Shown here one piece after another: positions 21,941 to 31,552 of a stretch of 64,000 nt of DNA. How positions within the stretch are numbered: the first letter of the stretch is position 1; every line of letters begins with the position of its first letter. The stretch spans positions 1 through 64,000 of the forward strand of contig NZ_PGVE01000078.1 of the NCBI RefSeq assembly GCF_002860255.1, read 5' to 3'. The notes below the pieces were generated by a model. The model was not told the DNA's origin, searched no databases, and was given only the letters and a program-made list of their open reading frames with translations. A program made the position numbers and the translations under genes. The DNA comes from Neobacillus cucumis. Lineage in GTDB: Bacteria > Bacillota > Bacilli > Bacillales > Cytobacillaceae.

Positions 21941-22825
21941 ATGAGTATTACACAAAGAGGACTACAAAAGCTTTTAGATAAATATCAAAATGAAGATACA
22001 TGGTTGAATCTAGGTGAAGGCTTGCTTAAAATAATTGTAATCATGGCAATTGCCAATGTATTCATACGAATTGGCAAGCTGGCGGTTCATAACATTTTTA
22101 AAATTAGAAACCTCTCTCCGCTGAATACGTCTGAACGAAGAGAAGCTACTCTTTCTAGACTATTAGATAATGTCCTTACCTATGTCGTTTATTTTATTGC
22201 CTTTATGATGGTTCTTTCTGTATTAGGTATAGATGTGAAGGCACTTATCGCAGGAGCCGGAGTAGTTGGTTTAGCTGTCGGCTTTGGTGCACAAAGCCTG
22301 GTAAAGGATGTTATATCCGGATTTTTTATTATTTTTGAAGATCAGTTTTCCGTTGGCGATCATGTTCGCATAGGACAATTTGAAGGAAACGTCCAATCCA
22401 TTGGATTAAGAACCACCAAATTAAAAAGCTGGACTGGGGAAGTTCATATTTTACCAAATGGTAATATTCTGGAAGTAACAAACTTCTCGCTTAATAACAG
22501 CTTAGCAATCATAGATGTCGGGATTGCTTATGAAGAAAATATCGATAAGGCCGAGAAGGTTATTAGAGAATTACTTGCAACCATGCCGGATAAATATGAG
22601 GAACTTGTTAAGGTACCTGATTTTCTAGGTATCCAAAACTTTGGACCTTCCGAGGTAACATTAAGAATTGTTGCAGAAACATTGCCAATGCAGCATGCTG
22701 CTGTATCAAGAAAAATACGGAAAGATATTAAACAATCTCTTGATGAGCATGGAATTGAAATTCCGTATCCGCGGATGGTCATGTATTCGAAGGAAAATGG
22801 AAATATAAAAGAACCGAGTGTTTAA
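21941..22825 (+). CDS. MscS-family small-conductance mechanosensitive channel
   Basis: The 294-aa protein has three N-terminal hydrophobic segments. The third contains the glycine/alanine pore helix AGAGVVGLAVGFGAQSLVKDVISG, followed by the MscS beta domain (EDQFSVGDHVRIG, GNVQSIGLRTTKLKSWTGEVHILPNG). Such channels release solutes on hypo-osmotic shock. A GAGGAAGG ribosome site precedes the ATG. yyzM follows after 13 bp, so the two are probably co-transcribed. Confidence 0.93.
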   Translation: MSITQRGLQKLLDKYQNEDTWLNLGEGLLKIIVIMAIANVFIRIGKLAVHNIFKIRNLSPLNTSERREATLSRLLDNVLTYVVYFIAFMMVLSVLGIDVKALIAGAGVVGLAVGFGAQSLVKDVISGFFIIFEDQFSVGDHVRIGQFEGNVQSIGLRTTKLKSWTGEVHILPNGNILEVTNFSLNNSLAIIDVGIAYEENIDKAEKVIRELLATMPDKYEELVKVPDFLGIQNFGPSEVTLRIVAETLPMQHAAVSRKIRKDIKQSLDEHGIEIPYPRMVMYSKENGNIKEPSV

Positions 22826-22838
22826 GGGGGACAAACAA

Positions 22839-23036
22839 ATGGAAGAAAAAGAATTTGCCCTAAATGACGTTGTAGAAATGAAAAAACAACATCCATGCGG
22901 AACCAATCGGTGGAAAATTATCCGAATGGGAATGGATGTCCGGATTAAATGTGAAGGCTGCGGTCATAGTGTTTTAATCCCAAGAAAAGAATTTTCGAGG
23001 AAAATGAAAAAGATTTTGGTCAAGCATGAAGGATAA
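22839..23036 (+). CDS. yyzM: DUF951 family protein YyzM
   Basis: This small basic protein (65 aa) belongs to the DUF951 family found next to ychF and spo0J in Firmicutes. It contains VVEMKKQHPCGTNRWKI and KCEGCGHSVLIPR, so three cysteines could bind metal. The ATG at 22839 follows AAGGGGG by 8 bases; the frame reaches back to 22818 but without a site. Its function is unknown. Confidence 0.88.
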   Translation: MEEKEFALNDVVEMKKQHPCGTNRWKIIRMGMDVRIKCEGCGHSVLIPRKEFSRKMKKILVKHEG

Positions 23037-23056
23037 TTTTTCATGCTTCTTTTTTT

Positions 23057-23223
23057 AAGGCTATTTTCGCATAAATTGTTGTTTTTCGTAAAAGTTCATC
23101 GACACGTATAACTATATGCATCGTGGCATCTTTTCGTAAGAACATTTGCGGGAATTGCCCTAAAACTTAAGTTTTCGGTCCTTTACAAGGTTCAAAAACA
23201 ACAAAGTTTACGAAAAGAGCCTT
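23057..23223. repeat. MITE-like 167-bp dispersed element, copy 2
   Basis: The termini AAGGCTATTTTCGCATAAAT and TTTACGAAAAGAGCCTT are imperfect inverted repeats. The interior shares GCATCGTGGCATCTTTTCGT and AAGAACATTTGCG with copy 1 at 6434-6600, in the same orientation and at exactly the same length. It lies between yyzM and the oxidoreductase gene. Confidence 0.75.
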
Positions 23224-23257
23224 CTTTACAGATAGGTGAAATCGGGGGTTCTAGAGT

Positions 23258-25264
23258 ATGGCAGAAATACGAAAGGCTGCATGTCCACTAAATTGCTGGG
23301 ATAGCTGTGGCTTTAATGTAACAATCGCCGAAGGCAAGGTTGTTAAAGTAGAGGGTGACGATACACATCCGATCACTAGGGGGAAAATTTGCGGACGGGG
23401 CCGGATGCTCGAGAAAAGAACAAACTCAACCGAGCGATTATTGCATCCGTTAAAAAAGATAAACGGGGAATTTGTTGAAATTTCTTGGGAGCAAGCACTC
23501 GGTGAAATAGCTGAGAAGCTCCGTACTATAAAAGAAACAGTTGGTACAACTGCTGTTTTGCACAGTCATGACTATGCGAATAATGGAATTTTAAAGAATC
23601 TTGATCAACGTTTTTTTAATTGTTATGGCGGTGTAACGGAATTATATGGGTCCCTCTGCTGGGGAGCGGGGATTGAAGCGCAGAAGTGGGATTTCGGGAA
23701 TGCCTATAGCCATGAACCAGATGATATTACTAACAGTAAAAACATTGTTATTTGGGGGCGAAATGTCGCCAGAACCAATATGCATTTATATGAAAGATTG
23801 CTAGAGGCAAAAAAGCAAGGGACAAAATTATATGTGATTGATCCTCTATATAATGCGATTGCTAAACAAGCCGATGAATTTATCACTGTAAAGCCAGGAA
23901 TGGATGGAATTCTGGCTGCAGGGATTATGAAGGAGATCCTTCGGCTTGGATTAGAGGATCGGGATTTTATTGAGCGATCCACACATGGTTTCACGGATTT
24001 AATGAAGCTTCTTGACGGAATTTCCCTGGAAAAAATAAGTGAAATGACCGAAGTTTCTTGTGAGGCTATTACCCAGTTAGCCTATGTTTACAGCGATAGG
24101 CCTACGGCAACCTATATGGGGTTGGGCTTACAGCGATATAAAAACGGAGGCAATACCATTCGCTTGATTGATGCCCTTGCAGCTGTGAGTGGAAATATAG
24201 GAATACCAGGCGGTGGTGCAAATTATGCCAATCTCCAAGTTGGTCAAAGTTTTGCCTTTGATGAGTTAACACTTTCACATCGTAAACAGGAAAACCGACA
24301 ATTTTCAATTATGAAGCAAGCGGAAGAAATATTAAAAGCAGCGGATCCAGCTATCCAAATGATTGTGGTGTCATGTGGAAACCCACTTACCCAAGTGCCT
24401 GATACTGGTGTAGTGAAAAGGGCCTTCTCTTCGGTGCCGACAGTAGTAGTACTAGAGCAATTTATGACAGATACCGCCCTTTTTGCGGATTATGTCTTGC
24501 CAACAACCACTGCATTTGAAGAAGAAGACTTTTATTATTCATCGATGTATCATCATTATATAAACTATGGTCCAAAACTGATTACGGCTCCTGGAGAAGC
24601 CAAGTCGGATTTGTGGATTTGGACACAGCTGGCCGCAAGACTTGGATTTGGAGAAGATTTTTCTTTTACAAGAGATGAATGGTTAAGGATGACCTTGAAA
24701 CCATTACAAGGTGCAGGTATTACCCTGGAAAAGTTAAAGGATCAGCACACACTTGAATTACCGGTTGAAAAGGTGCCATGGTGTCATCGTAAATTTCAAA
24801 CTCCAAGCGGTAAATTCGAATTTACTTCTCTTTTGGGCGAAAGAAAAGGCATGAATGGCTTGTTAACATTAGCCGTTCCAGATGAATCAAAATGGGAAAG
24901 TCCTTCTCTGACTAAAATCTATCCTTATCAGCTGTTAACCATCCATCCCATGCGTTCAAATCACTCACAAAATTACCACTTATTAGGGAATAATCTGAAG
25001 TTAAAGGTAGAGATTGCTTCTAATATTGCAGAAGAACGAGGATTTTCGAATGGCGATTATGTAAGAGTGTGGAATGACCGAGGGGAAGTAAAAGGATATA
25101 TTTCAATATTATCGAAGGCTCATCCTGACACGATAAATATTGATGAAGGCATTTGGAAGAGGTTTGGCGGCTCTGTTAATCAACTGACCTCGAGCCGTGA
25201 GTCGGATAACGGTCTAGGAAGTACGTTATATGACTGTGTGGTTAATGTGGAAAAGGTAAACTAA
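23258..25264 (+). CDS. molybdopterin-dependent oxidoreductase (YyaE-like)
   Basis: The 668-aa protein is in the DMSO-reductase/formate-dehydrogenase superfamily. An N-terminal [4Fe-4S] binding site is formed by C9-x3-C13-x3-C17 and C45. Mo-bisMGD binding domains follow (IVIWGRNVARTN, VSCGNPLTQVPDTG), and then the C-terminal cap (HPMRSNHSQNYHL). There is no twin-arginine signal, so it is cytoplasmic. A homologue (yyaE) occupies this place in B. subtilis. The substrate is unknown. Confidence 0.9.
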   Translation: MAEIRKAACPLNCWDSCGFNVTIAEGKVVKVEGDDTHPITRGKICGRGRMLEKRTNSTERLLHPLKKINGEFVEISWEQALGEIAEKLRTIKETVGTTAVLHSHDYANNGILKNLDQRFFNCYGGVTELYGSLCWGAGIEAQKWDFGNAYSHEPDDITNSKNIVIWGRNVARTNMHLYERLLEAKKQGTKLYVIDPLYNAIAKQADEFITVKPGMDGILAAGIMKEILRLGLEDRDFIERSTHGFTDLMKLLDGISLEKISEMTEVSCEAITQLAYVYSDRPTATYMGLGLQRYKNGGNTIRLIDALAAVSGNIGIPGGGANYANLQVGQSFAFDELTLSHRKQENRQFSIMKQAEEILKAADPAIQMIVVSCGNPLTQVPDTGVVKRAFSSVPTVVVLEQFMTDTALFADYVLPTTTAFEEEDFYYSSMYHHYINYGPKLITAPGEAKSDLWIWTQLAARLGFGEDFSFTRDEWLRMTLKPLQGAGITLEKLKDQHTLELPVEKVPWCHRKFQTPSGKFEFTSLLGERKGMNGLLTLAVPDESKWESPSLTKIYPYQLLTIHPMRSNHSQNYHLLGNNLKLKVEIASNIAEERGFSNGDYVRVWNDRGEVKGYISILSKAHPDTINIDEGIWKRFGGSVNQLTSSRESDNGLGSTLYDCVVNVEKVN

Positions 25265-25293
25265 CTGGTGCGAAGTTCCGTACCAGTTTTTTG
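25263..25293 (+). terminator. terminator after the oxidoreductase
   Basis: AACTGGT pairs with ACCAGTT, with inner pairs possible, followed by a T run. Confidence 0.75.
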
Positions 25294-25400
25294 TATATCT
25301 TGTCTTTTTAGGATTAGTTGCCTTATAATTGTGAGAGGCTTTTGAATATATAAAAGAACTTTATTTTTTATATAGATTTCTTATTTAGGAGTGAGCGTGA

Positions 25401-26501
25401 ATGGCTTTAACAGCTGGTATTGTCGGTTTGCCGAACGTTGGTAAATCGACATTATTTAATGCAATTACCCAAGCAGGAGCGGAATCAGCGAATTACCCCT
25501 TTTGTACGATTGATCCAAACGTAGGAATTGTAGAGGTACCTGACTATCGCCTGCAAAAATTAACCGAACTTGTTCAGCCAAAAAAGACAGTTCCAACTGC
25601 CTTTGAATTTACTGATATTGCCGGAATTGTGAAAGGTGCTAGTAAAGGGGAAGGACTCGGAAACAAGTTCCTTTCTCACATCCGTCAAGTGGATGCAATT
25701 TGTCAGGTAGTCCGTTGTTTTGCTGACGAAAACATTACCCATGTATCAGGTAAGGTGGATCCAATTGATGATATCGAAACCATCAATCTTGAGTTAATCC
25801 TGGCTGATATGGAAACAGTAGAAAAAAGAATCAGCCGAGTAGAAAAATTGGCTAAGCAAAAGGATAAAGATGCGGCTGCTGAGTTTGAGGTCCTCGCCAT
25901 GCTTCGTGATGCCTTTGAAGCAGAGAAGCCTGCTCGTACGGTTGACTTTACGGAAGAACAGATGAAGTTAGTAAAAGGACTGCATCTTTTAACGATTAAG
26001 CCTGTACTATATGTGGCAAACGTAAGTGAAGATGATATTGCGGATCCATCTGGTAATGAGTATGTTCAGAGGGTTCGGGAATATGCTGCTGCAGATAATG
26101 CAGAAGTCATTGTTGTTTGTGCGAAAATTGAGGAAGAAATAGCTGAGCTTGAGGGTGAAGAAAAGGCCATGTTCCTTTCGGAGTTAGGTATTGAGGAATC
26201 AGGTTTAGATCAATTGATTCGTGCAGCCTACAGTCTGCTTGGTTTAGCTACTTACTTCACAGCAGGAGTACAAGAAGTTCGTGCTTGGACCTTCAGAAAA
26301 GGAATGAAAGCACCACAATGTGCCGGCGTTATCCACTCTGATTTTGAGCGTGGCTTTATCCGGGCTGAAACAGTTTCCTTTGATGATTTATTAGCAGCAG
26401 GAAGTCATAATGCTGCTAAAGAAGCAGGAAAAGTCCGCTTAGAAGGTAAAGAGTATGAAGTAAAAGACGGCGACGTTATCCATTTCCGCTTTAACGTATA
26501 A
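25401..26501 (+). CDS. ychF: redox-regulated ATPase/GTPase YchF
   Basis: YchF (366 aa) is the conserved Obg-family P-loop ATPase (OLA1 in eukaryotes) that associates with ribosomes. G1 is GLPNVGKST at 9-17, and DIAGIVKGASKGEGLGNKFL is the G3/switch region. The C-terminal TGS-like domain ends HFRFNV. It stands immediately before the rpsF-ssb-rpsR operon. Confidence 0.97.
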   Translation: MALTAGIVGLPNVGKSTLFNAITQAGAESANYPFCTIDPNVGIVEVPDYRLQKLTELVQPKKTVPTAFEFTDIAGIVKGASKGEGLGNKFLSHIRQVDAICQVVRCFADENITHVSGKVDPIDDIETINLELILADMETVEKRISRVEKLAKQKDKDAAAEFEVLAMLRDAFEAEKPARTVDFTEEQMKLVKGLHLLTIKPVLYVANVSEDDIADPSGNEYVQRVREYAAADNAEVIVVCAKIEEEIAELEGEEKAMFLSELGIEESGLDQLIRAAYSLLGLATYFTAGVQEVRAWTFRKGMKAPQCAGVIHSDFERGFIRAETVSFDDLLAAGSHNAAKEAGKVRLEGKEYEVKDGDVIHFRFNV

Positions 26502-26510
26502 TAATTAATT

Positions 26511-26545
26511 AGGAGCTGGCTCTTTCTTGAGCTACTCCTTTTTTA
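26511..26545 (+). terminator. ychF terminator
   Basis: AGGAG/CTCCT and GCTC/GAGC form a two-part stem interrupted by an internal loop and followed by six T. Confidence 0.7.
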
Positions 26546-26582
26546 AATCTTTTCAATAAAAATGGAGAAAATGTGAAGGACG

Positions 26583-26611
26583 TTGCATTTAGAAAATACT
26601 TGTGATATAAT
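26583..26611 (+). promoter_or_regulatory. rpsF-ssb-rpsR promoter
   Basis: -35 TTGCAT (26583-26588), a 17-bp spacer and a consensus -10 TATAAT (26606-26611). The leader that follows (about 26615-26665) could hold the S6:S18 autoregulatory RNA known upstream of rpsF in many bacteria, but I could not confirm the fold by eye. Confidence 0.8.
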
Positions 26612-26682
26612 TTCAACTTGTGAGTAATGAATAATTGCTCCTTGCCCAATCGGGCCGTTTAGACCAAAAGGAGGTGACTGTG

Positions 26683-26970
26683 ATGAATAAGTACGAAATC
26701 ATGTACATCATCCGCCCAAATATTGAAGATGAAGCGAAAAAGGCTCTTGTTGAGCGTTTTAACACAATTCTTCTTGAAAATGGTGCGGAAACTGCTGAAA
26801 CAAAGGATTGGGGTAAGCGTCGTCTTGCATACGAAATCAACGATTTCCGTGACGGATACTACCAAATCGCTAAAACAACATCTTCAGCTGCTGCAGTACA
26901 AGAATTTTCTCGTCTTGCAAAAATCAGCGAAGATATCATTCGCCATATCGTAATTAAAGAAGAAGCTTAA
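26683..26970 (+). CDS. rpsF: 30S ribosomal protein S6
   Basis: S6 (95 aa) binds the central domain of 16S rRNA with S18. It begins [20 protein letters not shown] and contains [19 protein letters not shown]. The frame is open from 26635, but the ATG at 26683 is preceded by a perfect AAAAGGAGGTGA and gives the family length. It is the first gene of the rpsF-ssb-rpsR operon. Confidence 0.97.
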   Translation: MNKYEIMYIIRPNIEDEAKKALVERFNTILLENGAETAETKDWGKRRLAYEINDFRDGYYQIAKTTSSAAAVQEFSRLAKISEDIIRHIVIKEEA

Positions 26971-26997
26971 GATTTATATAAATTTCTTGGTGAAATG

Positions 26998-27011
26998 GTT
27001 CCACGTGGAAC
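26998..27011. other. parS-like palindrome before ssb
   Basis: GTTCCACGTGGAAC is a perfect 14-bp palindrome in the rpsF-ssb gap. It is the form of parS used in some proteobacteria and differs from the local TTTCACGTGAAA core at the two symmetric positions. It could be a weak Spo0J or Noc site, or chance. Confidence 0.45.
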
Positions 27012-27041
27012 ATATTACCAAAAGAAAAGGAGTTGATTCTG

Positions 27042-27560
27042 ATGATGAATCGTGTCGTGCTTGTTGGCCGTTTAACAAAAGATCCAGATTTGCGTTATAC
27101 ACCAAATGGGGTCCCTGTTGCTACTTTTACTTTAGCTGTTAATCGTCCATTTTCTAGTCAATCAGGTGAGCGTGAAGCAGACTTTATTAACTGTGTTGTT
27201 TGGCGTAAACCTGCAGAGAATGTAGCGAACTTCTTAAAAAAGGGCAGCCTTGCAGGTGTTGATGGCCGTATTCAAACGCGCAACTATGAAGGACAAGATG
27301 GTAAACGTGTTTACGTTACAGAGGTTCAAGCAGAAAGTGTTCAATTTCTAGAGCCTAGGTCGTCCTCTGGTGGTGGCGGAAGAAGCAACAACGATTATTA
27401 TGGTGCTCCTCCTATGGAACCACAAGGGAATTCATATGGCAGCGGCAATCAGAATCAACGTCCAAATCAAAATCAAAACAAAGGTTTTACGCGCATGGAT
27501 GAAGATCCATTTGCAGGAACTGGTCAGATTGACATCTCTGATGACGATCTTCCATTCTAA
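27042..27560 (+). CDS. ssb: single-stranded DNA-binding protein
   Basis: SSB (172 aa) coats single-stranded DNA at forks. The OB fold ([38 protein letters not shown]) is followed by a disordered Gly/Gln/Asn-rich linker. The chain ends in DISDDDLPF, the tip that recruits partner proteins. MMNRVV at 27042 matches the Bacillus MLNRVV start; the TTG at 27033 is not needed. Confidence 0.97.
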   Translation: MMNRVVLVGRLTKDPDLRYTPNGVPVATFTLAVNRPFSSQSGEREADFINCVVWRKPAENVANFLKKGSLAGVDGRIQTRNYEGQDGKRVYVTEVQAESVQFLEPRSSSGGGGRSNNDYYGAPPMEPQGNSYGSGNQNQRPNQNQNKGFTRMDEDPFAGTGQIDISDDDLPF

Positions 27561-27609
27561 AATGAACCTTATGAACGTTATTAAAAAATACTAAAAGGAG
27601 GGAATTTTC

Positions 27610-27849
27610 ATGGCAGGAGGACGTAAAGGCGGTCGCGCAAAACGTCGTAAAGTGTGCTATTTCACAGCAAATGGTATCACTCGCATTGATTATAAAGATG
27701 TAGATTTACTTAAAAAATTCATCTCTGAGCGTGGAAAAATTTTACCACGTCGTGTAACTGGTACTAGCGCTAAATACCAACGTAAACTAACAGTTGCAAT
27801 CAAACGTGCACGTCAAATGGCATTACTACCATTCGTGGCTGGAGAATAA
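27610..27849 (+). CDS. rpsR: 30S ribosomal protein S18
   Basis: S18 (79 aa) pairs with S6 on the small subunit. It contains [33 protein letters not shown] and [21 protein letters not shown] strong AAAAGGAGGG site precedes the ATG. It ends the rpsF operon, with a terminator at 27906. Confidence 0.98.
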   Translation: MAGGRKGGRAKRRKVCYFTANGITRIDYKDVDLLKKFISERGKILPRRVTGTSAKYQRKLTVAIKRARQMALLPFVAGE

Positions 27850-27850
27850 A

Positions 27851-27882
27851 TAAAGCGTAAGCGCCCTTAGGCGCTGAAGCTA
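27851..27882 (+). repeat. fragment of dispersed repeat after rpsR
   Basis: AAAGCGTAAGCGCCCTTAGG followed by CGCTGAAGCTAGG resembles the end of the long repeat at 20155-20306 (GCGCTTGCGCTTTT, inverted). Confidence 0.5.
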
Positions 27883-27905
27883 GGATGCACTTTTTTTGCA
27901 TTCCG

Positions 27906-27944
27906 AAAAAGACAGTAAGGTTTCGTCCTTACTGTCTTTTTCTA
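27906..27944 (+). terminator. rpsF-ssb-rpsR terminator
   Basis: AAAAAGACAGTAAGG and CCTTACTGTCTTTTT form a 15-bp perfect stem with a 6-nt loop. Confidence 0.92.
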
Positions 27945-28013
27945 TTTCTAAGTTGTATGAAAACACGTTAGTGGCTAAAATAAAGAGATAGATTTAAATT
28001 AAGAGGTGTTGAA

Positions 28014-28955
28014 GTGAAAAATATCCGCAACTTAACGGAGGGTGCCATTTTATTAGCGGCCTTTATAGTCTTTTTATTGATAACAATCTACATACCGCCT
28101 TTAAGTGTGATTAGTGTTTTTATCCTGCCGCTGCCATTCATTATGTTTTCAGCAAAGAATGGCTTGAAACATATAGCCGTCTTCTTTCTTGCTGCTTTAA
28201 TTCTTGCCTTTATCGCTGGTTCTATCCAGGGGCTGTCAACCATGATCCTTTTTGGAGTGGCTGGTATCGTTATGGGCTATGCAGCTCAAAAAACAAAAAG
28301 CCGGACAGCTGTTTTAATTGGGGGTACACTTACCTTTATTGTCGGTTTAATCATCTCTTATGTCGTACTTGCTACATTTATGAAAATCAATTTTATTGAT
28401 GAATTAAACACGGTCTTAGATCAATCGATGAAACAAGCCGAGCCAATGTTAAAGGCTGTTGGAAAGGAAGAGCAGATAAAGCTATTAAAGGAGCAAAATG
28501 CTGCATTAGTTAAAGGCATTAAAGAGTTGGCACCCGGGTATTTAATCATTGTGTCCCTTTTTTATGCTTTTGTAACACAGTGGATTTGCTTTCCTATTGC
28601 CAAAAGGTTTGGTCTTACGGTTCAATCATGGGGGAAATTTAGAAATTTAATGCTGCCTAAAAGTCTTTTATGGTATTATTTAGCGGCTTTAGGAGGATAT
28701 TTATTATTTCACCCTCAAGAAGGCACTTATTTATATTTGGTTTTAGTTAATGCAAGATTTATATTGGAAATGTTTTTGTTCCTTCAAGGATTAGCTTGTT
28801 TATTCTACATTTTCCATCAGCGTTCTATTGGAAAAGGACTTGCCATGTTCGTTGTAATTCTATCTTTCATCATTCCGATTGTTCATTATATAATAAGGAT
28901 ATTAGGCATTGCCGACTTAGGTTTTGATTTTAGAAAGCGATTTGAGAAAAAATAG
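28014..28955 (+). CDS. yybS: YybS family membrane protein (DUF2232)
   Basis: This 313-aa polytopic protein has about eight membrane segments; the DUF2232 family lies upstream of gdpP in Bacillus. The loop after residue 120 is charged (NTVLDQSMKQAEPML). The start is GTG at 28014 after AAGAGGTG. Its function is unknown. The tight spacing to gdpP and rplI suggests a yybS-gdpP-rplI operon. Confidence 0.9.
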   Translation: MKNIRNLTEGAILLAAFIVFLLITIYIPPLSVISVFILPLPFIMFSAKNGLKHIAVFFLAALILAFIAGSIQGLSTMILFGVAGIVMGYAAQKTKSRTAVLIGGTLTFIVGLIISYVVLATFMKINFIDELNTVLDQSMKQAEPMLKAVGKEEQIKLLKEQNAALVKGIKELAPGYLIIVSLFYAFVTQWICFPIAKRFGLTVQSWGKFRNLMLPKSLLWYYLAALGGYLLFHPQEGTYLYLVLVNARFILEMFLFLQGLACLFYIFHQRSIGKGLAMFVVILSFIIPIVHYIIRILGIADLGFDFRKRFEKK

Positions 28956-28979
28956 TAATACGTCAAGGAGCTGAAGACT

Positions 28980-30953
28980 TTGCCTGCATTTTTTGAAAAG
29001 CGGTCAATTCGTTACCCTTTTTATGGGCTAATTGGCGTTACTGTGATCTTGCTTATCATCCTGTATTTATATAATTGGATTTTGAGCATAGCAGGGCTTT
29101 TATTAATGTTAGTGCCCCTCTACTATATGTTTGTCATTGACCGTCGAGAGCGAAAAGAGATGGAGGAATATATCTCTACGCTTTCCTATCGAGTAAAGAA
29201 GGTTGGCGAAGAGGCACTAATGGAAATGCCAATCGGGATTATGCTCATCAACGAAGACTATTATATTGAATGGACGAATCCTTATCTTTCCTCCTGCTTT
29301 GATGAAGTAACATTAGTGGGCAGATCACTTTATGATGTTGCTGATGCGTTGATTCCATTAATTAAACAAGAGGTAGAAACAGAAATTATCACTCTTCATG
29401 AGCGTAAATTTCGTGTGGTTCACAAACGGGAAGAAAGACTGTTATATTTCTTTGATGTAACAGAGCAAACAGAGATTGAGAAGAAATATCAGGAAGATCG
29501 AACGGTTATTGCAACGATTTTCCTCGATAATTATGATGATCTCACCCAAGGTATGGACGATCAAATGCGTGGAAGTATTAATAATTTAGTAACCTCCATT
29601 TTAAATAAATGGGCTCAGGATAATGGAATTTACTTAAAACGTGTTTCCTCGGAGCGCTTTATCGCTGTATTTAGTGAAAGAATTTTACGCATTCTTGAAA
29701 AAGGGAAGTTTACGATCCTCGATGAAGTCAGAGAAATGACCTCTAAGCAAAATGTCAGCTTCACATTGAGCATAGGTGTGGGTACAGGAGTATCTTCTCT
29801 CCCTGAATTAGGTGCTTTAGCGCAATCAAGCCTGGACCTAGCCCTAGGAAGAGGCGGTGACCAGGTTGCGATTAAACTCCCGAGCGGTAAGGTGAAGTTT
29901 TATGGGGGCAAAACCAACCCTGTTGAGAAAAGGACAAGAGTAAGAGCGCGGGTCATCTCTCATGCTCTCAGAGATTTAATTATTGCCAGTGATAAGGTCA
30001 TCATCATGGGTCATAAGAACCCTGATATGGATTCGATTGGTTCAAGTATTGGTATTTATAAGGTAGCCCAAATGAACCAGAAGGAAGCGTATATTGTTGT
30101 TAATATGCAGGAAATGGACAGTGGTGTCAAAAGGTTAATGCATGAATTACGCCATCAAGAAGAATTATATTCTTATTTTATTGAACCTGAATTAGCACTA
30201 GAAATTTCCACAGAGAAAACCTTGCTTGTTGTTGTCGATACTCATAAGCCTTCGATGGTAATGGAGGAAAAACTTCTAAATAAAATTGACCATGTGGTGG
30301 TCATTGACCATCATCGCCGTGGAGAAGAGTTTATTGCCAATCCTCTGCTTGTATATATGGAGCCTTATGCCTCTTCTACTGCAGAGCTTGTAACGGAATT
30401 TTTGGAATATCAGCCTAAACGGAGTAAAATTGAAATGATTGAAGCGACCGCTCTTTTAGCTGGAATCATTGTCGATACAAAAAGCTTTACACTAAGAACT
30501 GGTTCAAGGACATTTGATGCTGCATCTTATCTACGGGCACATGGAGCCGATACGATTCTTGTTCAAAAGTTCCTGAAAGAAGACGTCGATACATATATAA
30601 AAAGGTCGAAGTTAATTGAATCGGTATCGTTCTACCGTGAGGGAATTGCGATTGCAAAGGGTTTAGAAATGGAACTGTATGATCAAGTGATTATTGCTCA
30701 GGCGGCAGATACCTTATTAACGATGGATGGGGTAGTCGGCTCTTTTGTAATAGCCAAAAGGGATGAAGGTGTCATCGCTATCAGTGCCAGGTCGCTTGGA
30801 AATATCAATGTGCAAGTGATTATGGAGAGCCTTAAAGGCGGAGGCCATTTAACAAATGCAGCAACCCAGCTGACAGGGCTGACTATAGACGAAACAGAGA
30901 TCCAATTAAAACTCGCCATTGATGAATATTTTGAAGGAGTGAAAAAAGAATGA
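28980..30953 (+). CDS. gdpP: cyclic-di-AMP phosphodiesterase GdpP
   Basis: GdpP (657 aa) hydrolyses c-di-AMP to pApA. Two N-terminal membrane segments (about 14-55) are followed by a PAS domain (about 75-160) and a degenerate GGDEF domain. The DHH/DHHA1 phosphodiesterase has [20 protein letters not shown] and [11 protein letters not shown]. The C-terminal [11 protein letters not shown] is the substrate-binding end. The start codon is TTG at 28980. It overlaps rplI by 4 bp (ATGA). Confidence 0.96.
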   Translation: MPAFFEKRSIRYPFYGLIGVTVILLIILYLYNWILSIAGLLLMLVPLYYMFVIDRRERKEMEEYISTLSYRVKKVGEEALMEMPIGIMLINEDYYIEWTNPYLSSCFDEVTLVGRSLYDVADALIPLIKQEVETEIITLHERKFRVVHKREERLLYFFDVTEQTEIEKKYQEDRTVIATIFLDNYDDLTQGMDDQMRGSINNLVTSILNKWAQDNGIYLKRVSSERFIAVFSERILRILEKGKFTILDEVREMTSKQNVSFTLSIGVGTGVSSLPELGALAQSSLDLALGRGGDQVAIKLPSGKVKFYGGKTNPVEKRTRVRARVISHALRDLIIASDKVIIMGHKNPDMDSIGSSIGIYKVAQMNQKEAYIVVNMQEMDSGVKRLMHELRHQEELYSYFIEPELALEISTEKTLLVVVDTHKPSMVMEEKLLNKIDHVVVIDHHRRGEEFIANPLLVYMEPYASSTAELVTEFLEYQPKRSKIEMIEATALLAGIIVDTKSFTLRTGSRTFDAASYLRAHGADTILVQKFLKEDVDTYIKRSKLIESVSFYREGIAIAKGLEMELYDQVIIAQAADTLLTMDGVVGSFVIAKRDEGVIAISARSLGNINVQVIMESLKGGGHLTNAATQLTGLTIDETEIQLKLAIDEYFEGVKKE

Positions 30954-31399
30954 AAGTCATTTTTTTAAAGGATGTTAAAGGGAAAGGGAAAAAAGGAGAA
31001 GTTAAAAATGTAGCCGATGGCTATGCGCATAATTTTCTAATTAAACAAGGGCTCGCCATTGAAGCCAACAATGCTAATATCAGTTCTCTTGATGCACAAA
31101 AGAAAAAGGAAGAAAAGGTTGCAGCACAAGAACTTGCTGAGGCTAAAAAGCTGAAGGAAGTTTTAGATAAAATTACAGTTGAATTGAAGGCTAAAGCTGG
31201 TGAAGGCAGCCGATTATTTGGTTCTATTACTACCAAGCAAATTGCTGAAGAATTACAAAAGAACCATGGCATTAAAATTGATAAGCGCAAAATGGAATTA
31301 GCTGATGCCATTCGTACATTGGGACATACAAAGGTTCCGGTCAAGCTTCATCATGAGGTCACAGCTACATTAACGGTTTCAGTAACTGAAATTAAATAA
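30950..31399 (+). CDS. rplI: 50S ribosomal protein L9
   Basis: L9 (149 aa) binds 23S rRNA. The N domain is [20 protein letters not shown] with the conserved [14 protein letters not shown] long Lys/Glu/Ala helix links it to the C domain ([12 protein letters not shown]). Translation is coupled to gdpP through the ATGA overlap. Confidence 0.98.
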   Translation: MKVIFLKDVKGKGKKGEVKNVADGYAHNFLIKQGLAIEANNANISSLDAQKKKEEKVAAQELAEAKKLKEVLDKITVELKAKAGEGSRLFGSITTKQIAEELQKNHGIKIDKRKMELADAIRTLGHTKVPVKLHHEVTATLTVSVTEIK

Positions 31400-31463
31400 G
31401 GTGAAAATTTGCCAGTACGAAAGTCTCGATAAACATGTTAAAATAATTGAAGTAGAACTTCTT

Positions 31464-31495
31464 GTGATCGGTTATGACTGGTCACTTTTTTCTTT
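31464..31495 (+). terminator. rplI terminator
   Basis: GTGATC pairs with GGTCAC (one wobble) over a 10-nt loop, followed by TTTTTTCTTTT. Confidence 0.65.
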
Positions 31496-31552
31496 TAGAG
31501 ATATGATAATATAGTTTTAACTAATCCTTCTAAGCTAGGAGGTTTTTTATAG

